NCBI GenBank assembly: GCA_018385275.1
Contig: JAHAZM010000070.1
Location: forward strand, 1-43,547
Source of the DNA: Eubacteriales bacterium
GTDB taxonomy: Bacteria; Bacillota; Clostridia; Christensenellales; MB2-83
Direction: 5' to 3'
DNA length: 43,547 nt
Shown one piece after another: positions 8,249 to 15,815 of the stretch (position 1 is its first letter; each line of letters begins with the position of its first letter). A model generated the notes under the pieces. The model saw nothing but the letters and a program-made list of their open reading frames with translations, made no database searches and was not told where the DNA came from. Made by a program: the position numbers and the translations under genes.

Positions 8249-9694
8249 TTATAATCCGGTCTTGCTGTAGAAAGTCTCCATGAACTCCTGGCACACAGGC
8301 AAGGTGGTCTGAATGGCTTCCTGTACCGACATGCTGCCGTCCCAGATATTGTGCAGCCCCATCTGTCCCATCAGTCCGTTGTAATTAAAGGTCGTGTTGT
8401 TGTTGCGGATGACGTTGGTCTGATCGTAAATGATCTCAAGGAAATACCGGCTTTCCTCATCGCGGATCCGGTTCAGAGCCTCGGTCCAGTACGCCTCCTG
8501 CTCGTCGGTCGGATCGTTCACGTCGAACCGCGGCGTGCAGTAAACATACAGGAATTTCGCCAGCTCGCGGCAATCATCCTTGTTCGGATGCGTGTACATG
8601 GCCCAGCCGCCGTTCAGGTTATCCGCGATATAATAATCGTTCTGGCCTTCGGGCATCGGGAAGCAGAGCACGCCGTAATCATCCTTCATTTCTCCGAAGA
8701 AACCGGCCTGCCACGTGCGCTGGAAGACGTAAGCGTAGAAACCGAGCTTACCATCCATGAAGTCCTGAATGTCCACGTTCTCGCTGATTCCGCTGATCGT
8801 CTCCGGCGGACGGGAAGCCTCGTTCGTAATCAGGCTCTTGATAAACGTAAGCGTCGACAAGAACGCGTCGTCCGGCGCATAAGTGAACTGGTTCTTTTCC
8901 TTGTTGTACTGGATATAATTGGTCCTGGCCGAGGTCATCAATCCGGTCAGTAAATAATCGCCGTTGATCGCCGTGCCCCAGATGTCGTTGACGTCGTCGT
9001 GGTTCAGGTCATAAGTCACGCGCTGAGCGTACTCGGAGAATTTGTCCCAGGTCCACTGCTTGTTTTTCTGCAGGTCGTAGATCTCATTGGGATTGATGCC
9101 GCGCTGAACAAGCAGGTCCTTGTTCATGAACAAAGCGTAGACGTTATGGAACTTCCACAGCTCATAGGCCGTGGTGTTCATCGCGTAGACTTTGCCGCCC
9201 ATCGTGTTCCAGATGGTGCCTTCGGCGTCCCAGCGGATGCTGTTGGTCCCGTCGAAATGCAGTTCGGTGAAATAATCGTCCAGCGGTTCGACCGCGCCGC
9301 CGTTATAGAAGCTGAAAAGCGTATGCAGTCCAAGGAATCCCACATCAATGGTGGGGCTGCCGGCGATGGCGTCGTTGGCGCCGCGGGTCATATCCAGATC
9401 ATAGCGGATATTGACGTTGTATTTGGATTTGATCTCGTCGTCCAGTGCATAGCGGCGAATGAAATCCTCACGCTGCTCAAAATCCTGACCGTGATACGAA
9501 TAGATCACGATGGTCTTGCCGCCGAAATCATAGTTCTCTTCCGGCAAACTGAACTTGTACTGCCCCGGCGTATAGGGCTTGGCTGTCGAAGTCGCCGTCG
9601 GCGCCGCAGTCGGATCGGGCGTTCCCGTGCATCCTGAAAGGACCAGCATGGCTACCAACAGGATGGCTGCCAATAAAGTAAGTCTCTTTTTCAT
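8249..9694 (-). CDS. Extracellular solute-binding lipoprotein (ABC family 1 type), copy 2
   Basis: 481 residues from the ATG at 9694, preceded by AAAGGAGG; the open frame extends further upstream, but the signal peptide starts here. The lipobox is LSGC, followed by a Thr/Pro/Ala linker. The mature part is a close paralogue of the protein at 4560-6011, sharing long identical stretches such as FEQR(E/Q)DFIRRYALD, AGSPTIDVG and DFMDGK(L/I)GFYAY, and the same acidic loop (DLNHDDVND). The two genes flank the glycosidase-like gene in opposite orientation, so duplication was followed by inversion, or the copies evolved separate regulation. The promoter is nearly identical in its core boxes but has a different spacer. 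No transporter membrane subunits are present. Confidence 0.88.
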   Translation of the reverse strand: MKKRLTLLAAILLVAMLVLSGCTGTPDPTAAPTATSTAKPYTPGQYKFSLPEENYDFGGKTIVIYSYHGQDFEQREDFIRRYALDDEIKSKYNVNIRYDLDMTRGANDAIAGSPTIDVGFLGLHTLFSFYNGGAVEPLDDYFTELHFDGTNSIRWDAEGTIWNTMGGKVYAMNTTAYELWKFHNVYALFMNKDLLVQRGINPNEIYDLQKNKQWTWDKFSEYAQRVTYDLNHDDVNDIWGTAINGDYLLTGLMTSARTNYIQYNKEKNQFTYAPDDAFLSTLTFIKSLITNEASRPPETISGISENVDIQDFMDGKLGFYAYVFQRTWQAGFFGEMKDDYGVLCFPMPEGQNDYYIADNLNGGWAMYTHPNKDDCRELAKFLYVYCTPRFDVNDPTDEQEAYWTEALNRIRDEESRYFLEIIYDQTNVIRNNNTTFNYNGLMGQMGLHNIWDGSMSVQEAIQTTLPVCQEFMETFYSKTGL

Positions 9695-9718
9695 TTTCTT
9701 TCCTCCTTTTATGTTCTT

Positions 9719-9747
9719 AGTATAGAAAATCAAAAAGCGCTTGTCAA
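9719..9747 (-). promoter_or_regulatory. Sigma-A promoter with palindromic spacer, binding protein copy 2
   Basis: On the minus strand, TTGACA (9747-9742) and TATACT (9724-9719) are 17 bp apart. The spacer begins with AGCGCT and, with the -35 end, forms the palindrome AAGCGCTT, a CG-centred site of the kind used by LacI/GalR-family repressors. The regulator itself is not in the window, so the operator role is inference. Confidence 0.8.
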
Positions 9748-9897
9748 TGTATTTTCGGGAAAACTGACCTTAAAGGATACTTGTTCTTTAAAATTTAAAT
9801 AAAAAGTAACAGAATCGTCTGTTTCTTAAAAGAATCGTTAAAAACGCCTCTGCGCGGTCCTCCTGTGGAAACGGTCTCTTTTTGCTTCGGATCGCTC

Positions 9898-9926
9898 TTG
9901 TCAGCCGTCCGGCGTCATGCTATACT
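9898..9926 (+). promoter_or_regulatory. Sigma-A promoter of the 9966-11097 pair
   Basis: TTGTCA (9898-9903), 17-bp spacer, TATACT (9921-9926), about 40 bp upstream of the ATG at 9966. The remaining 9748-9897 stretch is AT-rich and shows no gene. Confidence 0.8.
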
Positions 9927-9965
9927 ATAATGGATTTGATTCTTCATGACGGGAGGCGGAGTTTG

Positions 9966-10490
9966 ATGAGAGAATCTCTCGAGAAGATCCTGCGTCTCCA
10001 TGCCGAGCGCTATCCGCTGATGCGTCCGGCTGACGCGGTCAAACTGCTCTATCAGCGCGAATTCGGATGCGGGCATCTGATCTCCGATCCGCAGAAAGCG
10101 CTTTTATACCTGGAAGCGGAGGCCCGTTCCGTCGAAGACCGTACCGCGGCCGTTACCGTCAAACCGCTCGGCGGCGGACTGATCCGCGTTTATCTGCCCG
10201 GGCTTTCGGAAGCGGAACGGAACGCGCTGGGCCGCGCGTTCCTGCGCAGTGCCGTTCCGCGCGGCAATCGGCGCGGTTTCACGGGCAAACTGTCACTGCT
10301 CAGGCGGCTGACGCGCGAGGGAGTCTTCGGTTTTTCCGAAGCGGAACTGGCGGCGTATCTGAACGAATACCGGGCGCAGGGTTATCCGATGGTATCGCAC
10401 AGTCCTGAATACCGCCGCGCCTATGCCCCGGCCTACCGTGTTGTGATCGAAAAAATTTATCGGGAGGAACAGAACCGTGACCGAACATGA
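9966..10490 (+). CDS. Conserved-looking protein of unknown function
   Basis: 174 residues from the ATG at 9966, which is preceded by GGAGGCGGAG; an upstream in-frame start at 9882 overlaps the promoter and is unlikely. The sequence is soluble and mostly helical, with no signal peptide or membrane segment. A distinctive central motif is KLLYQREFGCGHLISD near residues 25-40, followed by a Glu-rich helix and a C-terminal YPMVSHSPEYRRAYAPAYRV segment. I do not recognise a named family. Its 3' end overlaps the acetyltransferase gene by 14 bp, so the two are translationally coupled. Confidence 0.75.
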   Translation: MRESLEKILRLHAERYPLMRPADAVKLLYQREFGCGHLISDPQKALLYLEAEARSVEDRTAAVTVKPLGGGLIRVYLPGLSEAERNALGRAFLRSAVPRGNRRGFTGKLSLLRRLTREGVFGFSEAELAAYLNEYRAQGYPMVSHSPEYRRAYAPAYRVVIEKIYREEQNRDRT

Positions 10491-11097
10491 AAAAATGCTG
10501 GCCGGGAAAATCTACGATCCTTTTTGCGAGGGGATGGTCGAGGAACGCACGCGCGCACATCTGCTGAGCAAGCGCTACAACGACACCACCGAGCTCGACA
10601 AGGACGAACGCGAAGCGATCCTGGCCGAATTGCTGCCGCACCGGGGCGAAAACGTCTACCTGCAGGGGCCCGTTTTCTTCGATTTCGGCGTGAACACACG
10701 CTTCGGAGCGGGAAGCTACGCCAATTTCAACCTGACCGTGCTCGACATCTGCCCCGTCACGATCGGAGAAAGGGTCTTCATCGGGCCCAACGTTTCTCTT
10801 CTCACGCCCAAGCATCCTCTTCGCTGGCAGGACAGGAACCCGTATTTCAACGAAACGACCGGCGTTGTGACCGATCGGGAATACGGCGCGCCCATTACGA
10901 TCGGGGACGACTGCTGGATCGCCGGCAACGTGACGATCTGCGGCGGCGTCACCATCGGCCGCGGCTGCGTCATCGGCGCGGGCTCCGTCGTCACGCGGGA
11001 CATCCCGCCGGATTCTTTCGCCGCCGGCGTGCCCTGCCGGGTGATCCGGCCGATCACGGAAGCCGACGCCCTGTCGCGTCATCCGGAACTGTTCTGA
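10477..11097 (+). CDS. Maltose/galactoside O-acetyltransferase-type hexapeptide protein
   Basis: 206 residues from a GTG with GGGAGGAAC upstream, inside the 3' end of the preceding gene. The N-terminal ~55 residues (EKMLAGKIYDPFCEGMVEER) match the maltose acetyltransferase N-domain. The C-terminal part is a left-handed beta-helix of hexapeptide repeats (PITIGDDCWIAGNVTICGG and VTIGRGCVIGAGSVVTRDIP). The active-site His is His113 in the TPKHP motif. The family transfers acetyl from acetyl-CoA to a sugar hydroxyl in the cytoplasm. Length is usual for the family (~185-205). The true acceptor sugar is unknown. Confidence 0.92.
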   Translation: MTEHEKMLAGKIYDPFCEGMVEERTRAHLLSKRYNDTTELDKDEREAILAELLPHRGENVYLQGPVFFDFGVNTRFGAGSYANFNLTVLDICPVTIGERVFIGPNVSLLTPKHPLRWQDRNPYFNETTGVVTDREYGAPITIGDDCWIAGNVTICGGVTIGRGCVIGAGSVVTRDIPPDSFAAGVPCRVIRPITEADALSRHPELF

Positions 11098-11120
11098 CGC
11101 TCGCTTTCCCTAAAATACAT

Positions 11121-11153
11121 AAAAAACGGGAGCAATTCTGCTCCCGCTTTTTT
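11121..11153. terminator. Bidirectional terminator between convergent operons
   Basis: AAAAAACGGGAGCA and TGCTCCCGCTTTTTT pair around an ATTC loop. It can serve both the acetyltransferase operon and the leftward isomerase operon. Confidence 0.92.
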
Positions 11154-11157
11154 GTCT

Positions 11158-12537
11158 TCAGTTCACGATGCGCAGTCCCAGCAATTCTCCGAAATAGCGG
11201 ATCGCTTCGACGCTCACATCGTAGACGAGCATACTGTGATGCGTCGCGCCGACGTTGCTGACGGCTTTGAGGAATCCCGCCGTATCGTGCCGCTCCGGCT
11301 TCATCCATCCGCGGATGCGGCCACGGAAACCTTCGCCCTCCTCGGCCAGCATTTCCACCGGCTCGAGGAAAAGGCAGTATCCCTCCGCGTCGCGGAACAC
11401 GTTGAGGAACACGGCTTTGCCCGGCCGATAACAGGCGTAGCCCGTGACCGGGTCCTCCGCCGGTCCGTAGAGAAATTCGCTCTGCTGAAACTCGACCTTG
11501 CCGGCGCGCAGACGGTCGTTCATTTCGCCCATATGGCTGAGGAAAACCTTGCCGCCGCCCCAGTCCGGGCAGAAGATCTCCACGAAAGAAGCGTCGCCGA
11601 AACCGCGGATCAGCGCGCCGGTCAGCGCAGCGGTCAGCGCGTCTCCCTCTCCCGCGTAACCGATCCCGGCCGCCATTTCTTTGCAGGCCTCCCGGAAAGC
11701 CGGCGTGCTGATATTTTCGTGCTTGTTCACGCCGCCGAAATTGACCGTGTAGGCGGACAAACCGCGACGGGCGATCCACTTACGGACGGCCAGATTGTCA
11801 CGGATGCTGTTTCTCCAAACCGCGTCGTCGATCTCATTGAGGCGGATGCAGTCTTTCTTTTCCTCGGCCAGTTCCGCGTCGATCTCCGCGTCAGTGACGG
11901 ACGCGCGCAGCGCAGGCAGTTCTCCCGCTTCCGGACGGACGCGCGTCACGCCGAAACGATCGAGCAGTTCCTCATCGCTCACGGCAAAATCTCCCATGCC
12001 GACGAAATCTCCTCCCACGGCGCCGACCCGCGTTCCGGCCAAAGACCGGGCCGCGACCGCCGCGCAGCACATCTCGCGGCATTCTCTGAGCACCTTGTCG
12101 TCAGCCGAACCGCCGGCGACGATCGCGTACGGTTTGCCGTTGCGACGCAGCAGATTGCACATGTCCATCACGCCGTGGATCCCGTGATTGTACATGATCT
12201 CCTGCGGCGGAGTGTCGAACGTGAACGTATACGTCGGCGTGGTGTCGAGCACCACGATAGGCAGGGGCGTAGCGGCCAGCACGGCGGACGATTCGAGCGA
12301 GGGCGAATAAGCCATGTGCAGCGTGACCAATACGTCCGCGCCGCGCTCCTCAAATCCCGCGACGGCGGAACGGAATTCCTCCTGCACCCGGCAGAAAGGC
12401 GCGGTCAGGATCTCGTCACCGTTCAAGGCGGCCAGACGCGCGGCCACGTCGGCGTAGAACCGCTCGAGGCGAGGCCGGGAAGCGGGGCTGTACTCATCAT
12501 AAAGCTTGATATAAAGCGGCAGAAGAGCGATTTTCAT
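11158..12537 (-). CDS. L-arabinose/L-fucose isomerase-fold protein
   Basis: 459 residues. The organisation is that of the AraA/FucI sugar isomerase superfamily: an N-terminal Rossmann-like half (VLVTLHMAYSPSLESSAVL near 70-90; YAIVAGGSADDKVLRECREM near 135), then a C-terminal half with GYAGEGDALTAALTGALIRG (AraA has a comparable segment carrying a metal-binding Glu), a GEMN motif and the terminal ATHHSMLVYDVS, where AraA keeps metal and substrate His residues. This predicts a metal-dependent aldose-ketose isomerase, but the exact sugar is not evident and similarity to true AraA is partial. The start overlaps the upstream amidohydrolase stop (ATGA), so both are translated from one mRNA starting at 13600. 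A ribosome site GGAGG precedes the ATG. Confidence 0.8.
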   Translation of the reverse strand: MKIALLPLYIKLYDEYSPASRPRLERFYADVAARLAALNGDEILTAPFCRVQEEFRSAVAGFEERGADVLVTLHMAYSPSLESSAVLAATPLPIVVLDTTPTYTFTFDTPPQEIMYNHGIHGVMDMCNLLRRNGKPYAIVAGGSADDKVLRECREMCCAAVAARSLAGTRVGAVGGDFVGMGDFAVSDEELLDRFGVTRVRPEAGELPALRASVTDAEIDAELAEEKKDCIRLNEIDDAVWRNSIRDNLAVRKWIARRGLSAYTVNFGGVNKHENISTPAFREACKEMAAGIGYAGEGDALTAALTGALIRGFGDASFVEIFCPDWGGGKVFLSHMGEMNDRLRAGKVEFQQSEFLYGPAEDPVTGYACYRPGKAVFLNVFRDAEGYCLFLEPVEMLAEEGEGFRGRIRGWMKPERHDTAGFLKAVSNVGATHHSMLVYDVSVEAIRYFGELLGLRIVN

Positions 12538-13568
12538 TTTTTGACCTCCATATTAAAGATACGCGCTGCGTTTCCGCACATGACGTCGAAAACTTCCTCG
12601 CGGCTGAGGCCGACCCGGAGCGCCGCCCGTTTGAACGCCAGCAGCTCCTCGTTCATGAACGTCGTGATATGCGACGCGTCGTCCGTTTCCCTCATATGGA
12701 CGTCGTCGCTGACGTCGCCGTAAAGGCCGCGCGGCACGACGTTGTAGTACACGCCGTTTTCCGAAACGCGGTACATGCGCATCTTGGTAATGGGCATATC
12801 AGAACCGAACAGCAGACGTTTGCTGCCGAAATAGGTGAGCACCTTTTCCATGGCCAGATCCAGCGTGTTGGCGGTGAAATCGAAAACCATGTTCTTCGTG
12901 TCGCGGAGCACTTCAAACGCGTCGCCGATATCTTCGGGCGAATATGCCCGGCCGATATGGGCGATAATCAGCTTGACGCGCGGGTATTTTTCTTCGATCT
13001 CCAGCATCTGAGCCAGATTGACCTCGTCGCGCAGGCGCTTGGGCCGGGAAATATGCAGCATGACCACGCCGCCGAGCTCGTTGACCGCCTCCAGATGCTC
13101 GGGCGTGAGAAAATCGAAGATACGGACCTCGTTGGCCGGGATATAAGGAGCCGAATGATTCTGATAGGGCTTGATGCCGCAGAAGCCGTCGGCGAACGCC
13201 TGCCGGATCTCCTCTTTCGTCGTTTTATAGGTGACGCAGTACATCACGGGCAAGCCGTACTTTTTCCCGCAGGCCAGCGCGTAAGGGTTCTCCGTCTCGA
13301 GCCGGTGTGTCGGCGACGTCATCAGCACGGGGCGGACGGTCTTGCCGGGGAACATGGCTTCATAAGAGGCCATCAGATCCTCAATGGTGCAGTCTTTGGC
13401 AACTTTGCCCGGCCAGGAAACGCAGCCTTTCCGCTGCGCCGCGTCCTCACAGTCGCTGCCGGGACGGTCGATATGAACGTGACAATCGATGATCTGATCG
13501 GGCAAAAAGTCCGCCAGCTGTTCGGCAAAAACTTTTTTATCGTAATCCGTCATCTGAAAACCAAACAT
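12534..13568 (-). CDS. Amidohydrolase_2-type metal-dependent hydrolase (possible lactonase)
   Basis: 344 residues. The TIM-barrel metal ligands are in order: HVHID near 30-34 (HxH), VVMLHISR near 165, LIIAHIGRAYS near 197, and LLFGSDMP near 245, where the Asp closes the site. This is the pattern of the amidohydrolase_2 family (PF04909), which includes uronate- and fuconolactone-type lactonases, decarboxylases and dipicolinate-like hydrolases. In this setting a sugar lactonase acting after the Gfo/Idh dehydrogenase is a reasonable guess. The C-terminal segment (SREEVFDVMCGNAARIFNM) is the usual family ending. The first gene of the leftward operon; GGGAGGAG precedes the ATG at 13568. Confidence 0.85.
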   Translation of the reverse strand: MFGFQMTDYDKKVFAEQLADFLPDQIIDCHVHIDRPGSDCEDAAQRKGCVSWPGKVAKDCTIEDLMASYEAMFPGKTVRPVLMTSPTHRLETENPYALACGKKYGLPVMYCVTYKTTKEEIRQAFADGFCGIKPYQNHSAPYIPANEVRIFDFLTPEHLEAVNELGGVVMLHISRPKRLRDEVNLAQMLEIEEKYPRVKLIIAHIGRAYSPEDIGDAFEVLRDTKNMVFDFTANTLDLAMEKVLTYFGSKRLLFGSDMPITKMRMYRVSENGVYYNVVPRGLYGDVSDDVHMRETDDASHITTFMNEELLAFKRAALRVGLSREEVFDVMCGNAARIFNMEVKK

Positions 13569-13599
13569 GTTACTCCTCCCATAATCCTTTGATGGCTTG

Positions 13600-13629
13600 A
13601 TTATACAATCCTGCGGCGCGCCGTGTCAA
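13600..13629 (-). promoter_or_regulatory. Promoter of the amidohydrolase-isomerase operon
   Basis: On the minus strand, TTGACA (13629-13624), 18-bp spacer, TATAAT (13605-13600). The spacer contains the perfect 10-bp palindrome CGGCGCGCCG (13614-13623). Confidence 0.82.
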
Positions 13630-13649
13630 GACTTATTGCGCAAAGTCGT

Positions 13650-13731
13650 TCTTTTTTCATTTTTCATTCACCTGATGAAACCGTTTTTGCGAGATAAAAC
13701 GTCTATTCGTTCATTTTTTCATTCAAAACAA
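13650..13731. promoter_or_regulatory. Repeated TTCATTTTT/TTCATTCA motifs in the divergent control region
   Basis: Two related blocks, TTCATTTTTCATTCA near 13657-13671 and GTTCATTTTTTCATTCA near 13709-13725, lie between the two divergent promoters. The core CGTTCATTTT recurs in the palindrome at 14607-14614 in front of the dehydrogenase operon. Sharing of the element among three promoters around one DeoR-type gene suggests it is that regulator's binding site. This is inference from repetition and position. Confidence 0.5.
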
Positions 13732-13739
13732 ACTTATAT

Positions 13740-13768
13740 TTGACATTCATGATCCAAAATGTTATAAT
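13740..13768 (+). promoter_or_regulatory. Consensus sigma-A promoter of the DeoR-type regulator
   Basis: TTGACA (13740-13745), 17-bp spacer, TATAAT (13763-13768), both boxes perfect. The start codon follows 25 bp later. Confidence 0.88.
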
Positions 13769-13793
13769 AACGGCGAACAGGAGAGATGAAAAA

Positions 13794-14576
13794 ATGAAAA
13801 AAACAGAACGCAGCGAACATGAGATCATGGAATACCTGAAGGTCGCCAAGTCCATCACGCTGGCGCAGGCGCAGGATTTGCTGCACGCCTCCGTTTCCAC
13901 GGTACGCAGAGCTTTCATCCGGCTCGAGGAGCGCGGAAAAGTCCTGCGGCGCTACGGCGGCGTCGTGCTCAACACGGAAAACGACAATTACGATTACAGT
14001 TATGACGCAGTCGAAACGCGTCTCGTTGAGCAAAAACGGCGCATCGGCCGGGCGGCGGTAGCCTACGTGACGGACGGAGACATGCTCTATCTGGATTCCG
14101 GCACCACGATCGCGCATTTCGCCCGCGCGCTGGCCGAGAGCATCAGCGAAGGAAAACTGCGCAATATCACCGTTTTCACCAATTCGCTCGTCAATCTCAA
14201 CGTGCTGGCCGAATGCTGCCGCGTCAATCTCATCGGCGGAGAATACCGCGCCGCGCGACGGGATTTCTGCGGCTATATCGCTGAAGAAGCGGTCAAACAA
14301 CTGCACTTCACCCGCTGTTTTCTCGGCGCCGACGGATACAGCCCCCAGCGCGGGTTTACCGCGACGGACTTTTATACCGCCCGTCTCAACGAGCTGGCCC
14401 TGGCTGCCAGCGACGAGCGCATCATCCTGGCCGACAGTTCCAAGCTTTCCCTCTCCAGCGTGATCGGATTTTCACGGCAAAGTCCTATTGACCGACTGAT
14501 CACGGAGCAGGCGCCGGAAGCGTCCGTCGCGGCGCGCTTCGCGCAGGAAGGCACGCAGATCATTCTCGCAGAATGA
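13794..14576 (+). CDS. DeoR-family transcriptional regulator
   Basis: 260 residues from the ATG at 13794, preceded by CAGGAGAG; the frame is open upstream through the promoter, so the longer form is excluded. Residues 1-60 form the DeoR helix-turn-helix (SITLAQAQDLLHASVSTVRR, then a wing ending RYGGVVL). The remainder is the DeoRC sugar-phosphate-sensing domain: DGDMLYLDSGTT near 95-106 and NITVFTNSLVNLN near 123 are the standard phosphate-binding segments. Such proteins usually repress sugar operons until a phosphorylated intermediate binds. Its position between two divergent catabolic operons, each with similar repeats at the promoter, makes it the local regulator. Confidence 0.92.
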   Translation: MKKTERSEHEIMEYLKVAKSITLAQAQDLLHASVSTVRRAFIRLEERGKVLRRYGGVVLNTENDNYDYSYDAVETRLVEQKRRIGRAAVAYVTDGDMLYLDSGTTIAHFARALAESISEGKLRNITVFTNSLVNLNVLAECCRVNLIGGEYRAARRDFCGYIAEEAVKQLHFTRCFLGADGYSPQRGFTATDFYTARLNELALAASDERIILADSSKLSLSSVIGFSRQSPIDRLITEQAPEASVAARFAQEGTQIILAE

Positions 14577-14586
14577 AAGATACGCT

Positions 14587-14619
14587 CAAATAAAATGATT
14601 TTTTCGTTCATTTTATTTG
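14587..14619. promoter_or_regulatory. Inverted repeat overlapping the -35 box (candidate DeoR operator)
   Basis: CAAATAAAATGA (14587-14598) and TTCATTTTATTTG (14607-14619) are inverted copies with 12-bp arms and an 8-nt centre. The right arm runs into the -35 box at 14617 and contains the CGTTCATTTT core found upstream of the regulator gene. No U-tract follows, so an operator is more likely than a terminator for the regulator gene. Confidence 0.6.
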
Positions 14620-14645
14620 ACAGGAGTTTCCCCTTGTGTTACACT
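14617..14645 (+). promoter_or_regulatory. Promoter of the dehydrogenase-exporter-aminotransferase-kinase operon
   Basis: TTGACA (14617-14622), 17-bp spacer, TACACT (14640-14645). Overlapped by inverted repeats on both sides. Confidence 0.8.
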
Positions 14646-14657
14646 GATCACAAGGGG
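14630..14657. promoter_or_regulatory. Perfect inverted repeat centred on the -10 box
   Basis: CCCCTTGTG (14630-14638) and CACAAGGGG (14649-14657) are perfect 9-bp arms around a 10-nt centre holding the -10 box. Only half would be transcribed, so a protein-binding site is more likely than an RNA hairpin. It differs from the AT-rich repeat beside it, hinting at a second regulator. Confidence 0.55.
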
Positions 14658-14678
14658 TACTTTTACAAGGAGGAAATT

Positions 14679-15815
14679 ATGAAAACAGTTAAATTTGCCA
14701 TCATCGGCTGCGGACTGATGGGACGGGAATTCGCGTCCGCCGCCGCACGCTGGTGTCATTTGTTCGGCGCCGACATTCCCGCACCGGAGATCATCGGCGT
14801 ATGCGACACGAACGCCAAGGCCAAGCAATGGTTCCTCGATCATTTTCCGTCGATCCGGTACGACGAAACGGACTGGCGCGCGCTGCTCTCTCATCCGGAC
14901 ATCGAAGCGGTCTACTGCGCGCTGCCGCATCATCTGCACCGCGAGGTCTATACCGGCATTATCCGCGCCGGCAAGCATTTACTCGGCGAAAAGCCTTTCG
15001 GCATCGACCAAGAGGCCAACAAAGCCATTCTGGAGGCATGTCGGGAACACCCGGAGGTGCTCGTGCGCTGCTCGAGCGAGTTTCCGTTCTTCCCGGCCTG
15101 TCAGATCCTGATCCGGTGGATCCGCGAAGGGCGTTTCGGTCGTCTCATCGAGGTGCGTTCCTGCTTCAAGCACAGCTCGGACATGGACCCGAACAAGCCG
15201 ATCAACTGGAAACGGATGATCGAATTCAACGGCGAATACGGCTGTATGGGCGACCTCGGCATCCACACCGAGCACATCCCTTTCCGCGTGGGCTGGAAAC
15301 CCGTCAACGTCTACGCGCTTCTTTCCAAAATCGTGACGGAGCGTCCCGACGGCAAAGGCGGCGTCGCGCCGTGTCTGACCTGGGACAACGCGATCCTCAA
15401 CTGCGAAGCGCGCGACACGGACGGTCATCTTTTCCCGCTGATTATGGAAACGAAGCGTCTTTCTCCCGGCTCGACCAACGAATGGAGCATCGAAGTATCC
15501 GGTATGGACGCCTCGGCCCGTTTCTCCACCAACGACCCGAACGCTTTCTGGTACACGCAGGCGTGGAACCACGAGCAGGCCTGGTGCCGGGTCGACGTGG
15601 GCAACAAGCCCCTTTTCCCCACCATCACGGGCGGGATCTTCGAATTCGGCTTCTCCGACGCGATCCTGCAGATGTGGGCGGCCTTTCTCTCCGAAATCAA
15701 CGGCGTCACGCCCGAATGGACCTGTTTCACGCCCGAAGAAACCGCTTTGTCGCATAAACTGCTGACCGCAGCGCTGACGTCTTACAAAGAAAAGAGAGTC
15801 GTTCCCCTTGACTGA
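14679..15815 (+). CDS. Gfo/Idh/MocA-family sugar dehydrogenase
   Basis: 378 residues from the ATG at 14679 with AAGGAGG upstream; the open frame extends to 14595 but runs through the promoter. The N-terminal Rossmann fold begins FAIIGCGLMGREF. The family's catalytic EKP motif appears as GEKPFG near residues 104-109, and the second catalytic motif as MGDLGIHTEHIPF near 191-203. These NAD(P)-dependent enzymes oxidise or reduce hydroxyl or carbonyl groups on sugars, inositols and related compounds. First gene of the rightward operon; with the divergent amidohydrolase it could make and open a sugar lactone. Its end overlaps the next start by 8 bp. Confidence 0.9.
   Translation: MKTVKFAIIGCGLMGREFASAAARWCHLFGADIPAPEIIGVCDTNAKAKQWFLDHFPSIRYDETDWRALLSHPDIEAVYCALPHHLHREVYTGIIRAGKHLLGEKPFGIDQEANKAILEACREHPEVLVRCSSEFPFFPACQILIRWIREGRFGRLIEVRSCFKHSSDMDPNKPINWKRMIEFNGEYGCMGDLGIHTEHIPFRVGWKPVNVYALLSKIVTERPDGKGGVAPCLTWDNAILNCEARDTDGHLFPLIMETKRLSPGSTNEWSIEVSGMDASARFSTNDPNAFWYTQAWNHEQAWCRVDVGNKPLFPTITGGIFEFGFSDAILQMWAAFLSEINGVTPEWTCFTPEETALSHKLLTAALTSYKEKRVVPLD

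Noticed and set aside
11152-12723. A 523-codon plus-strand frame opposite the isomerase-like gene
   Set aside because: Antisense shadow: the minus frame has a ribosome site, ATGA coupling and family motifs, while the plus frame has none.
14577-14625. Terminator for the DeoR-type gene formed by the AT-rich inverted repeat
   Set aside because: The stem is almost pure AT, there is no U-run after it, and it overlaps the -35 box of the next promoter; an operator fits better, although a weak dual role cannot be excluded.
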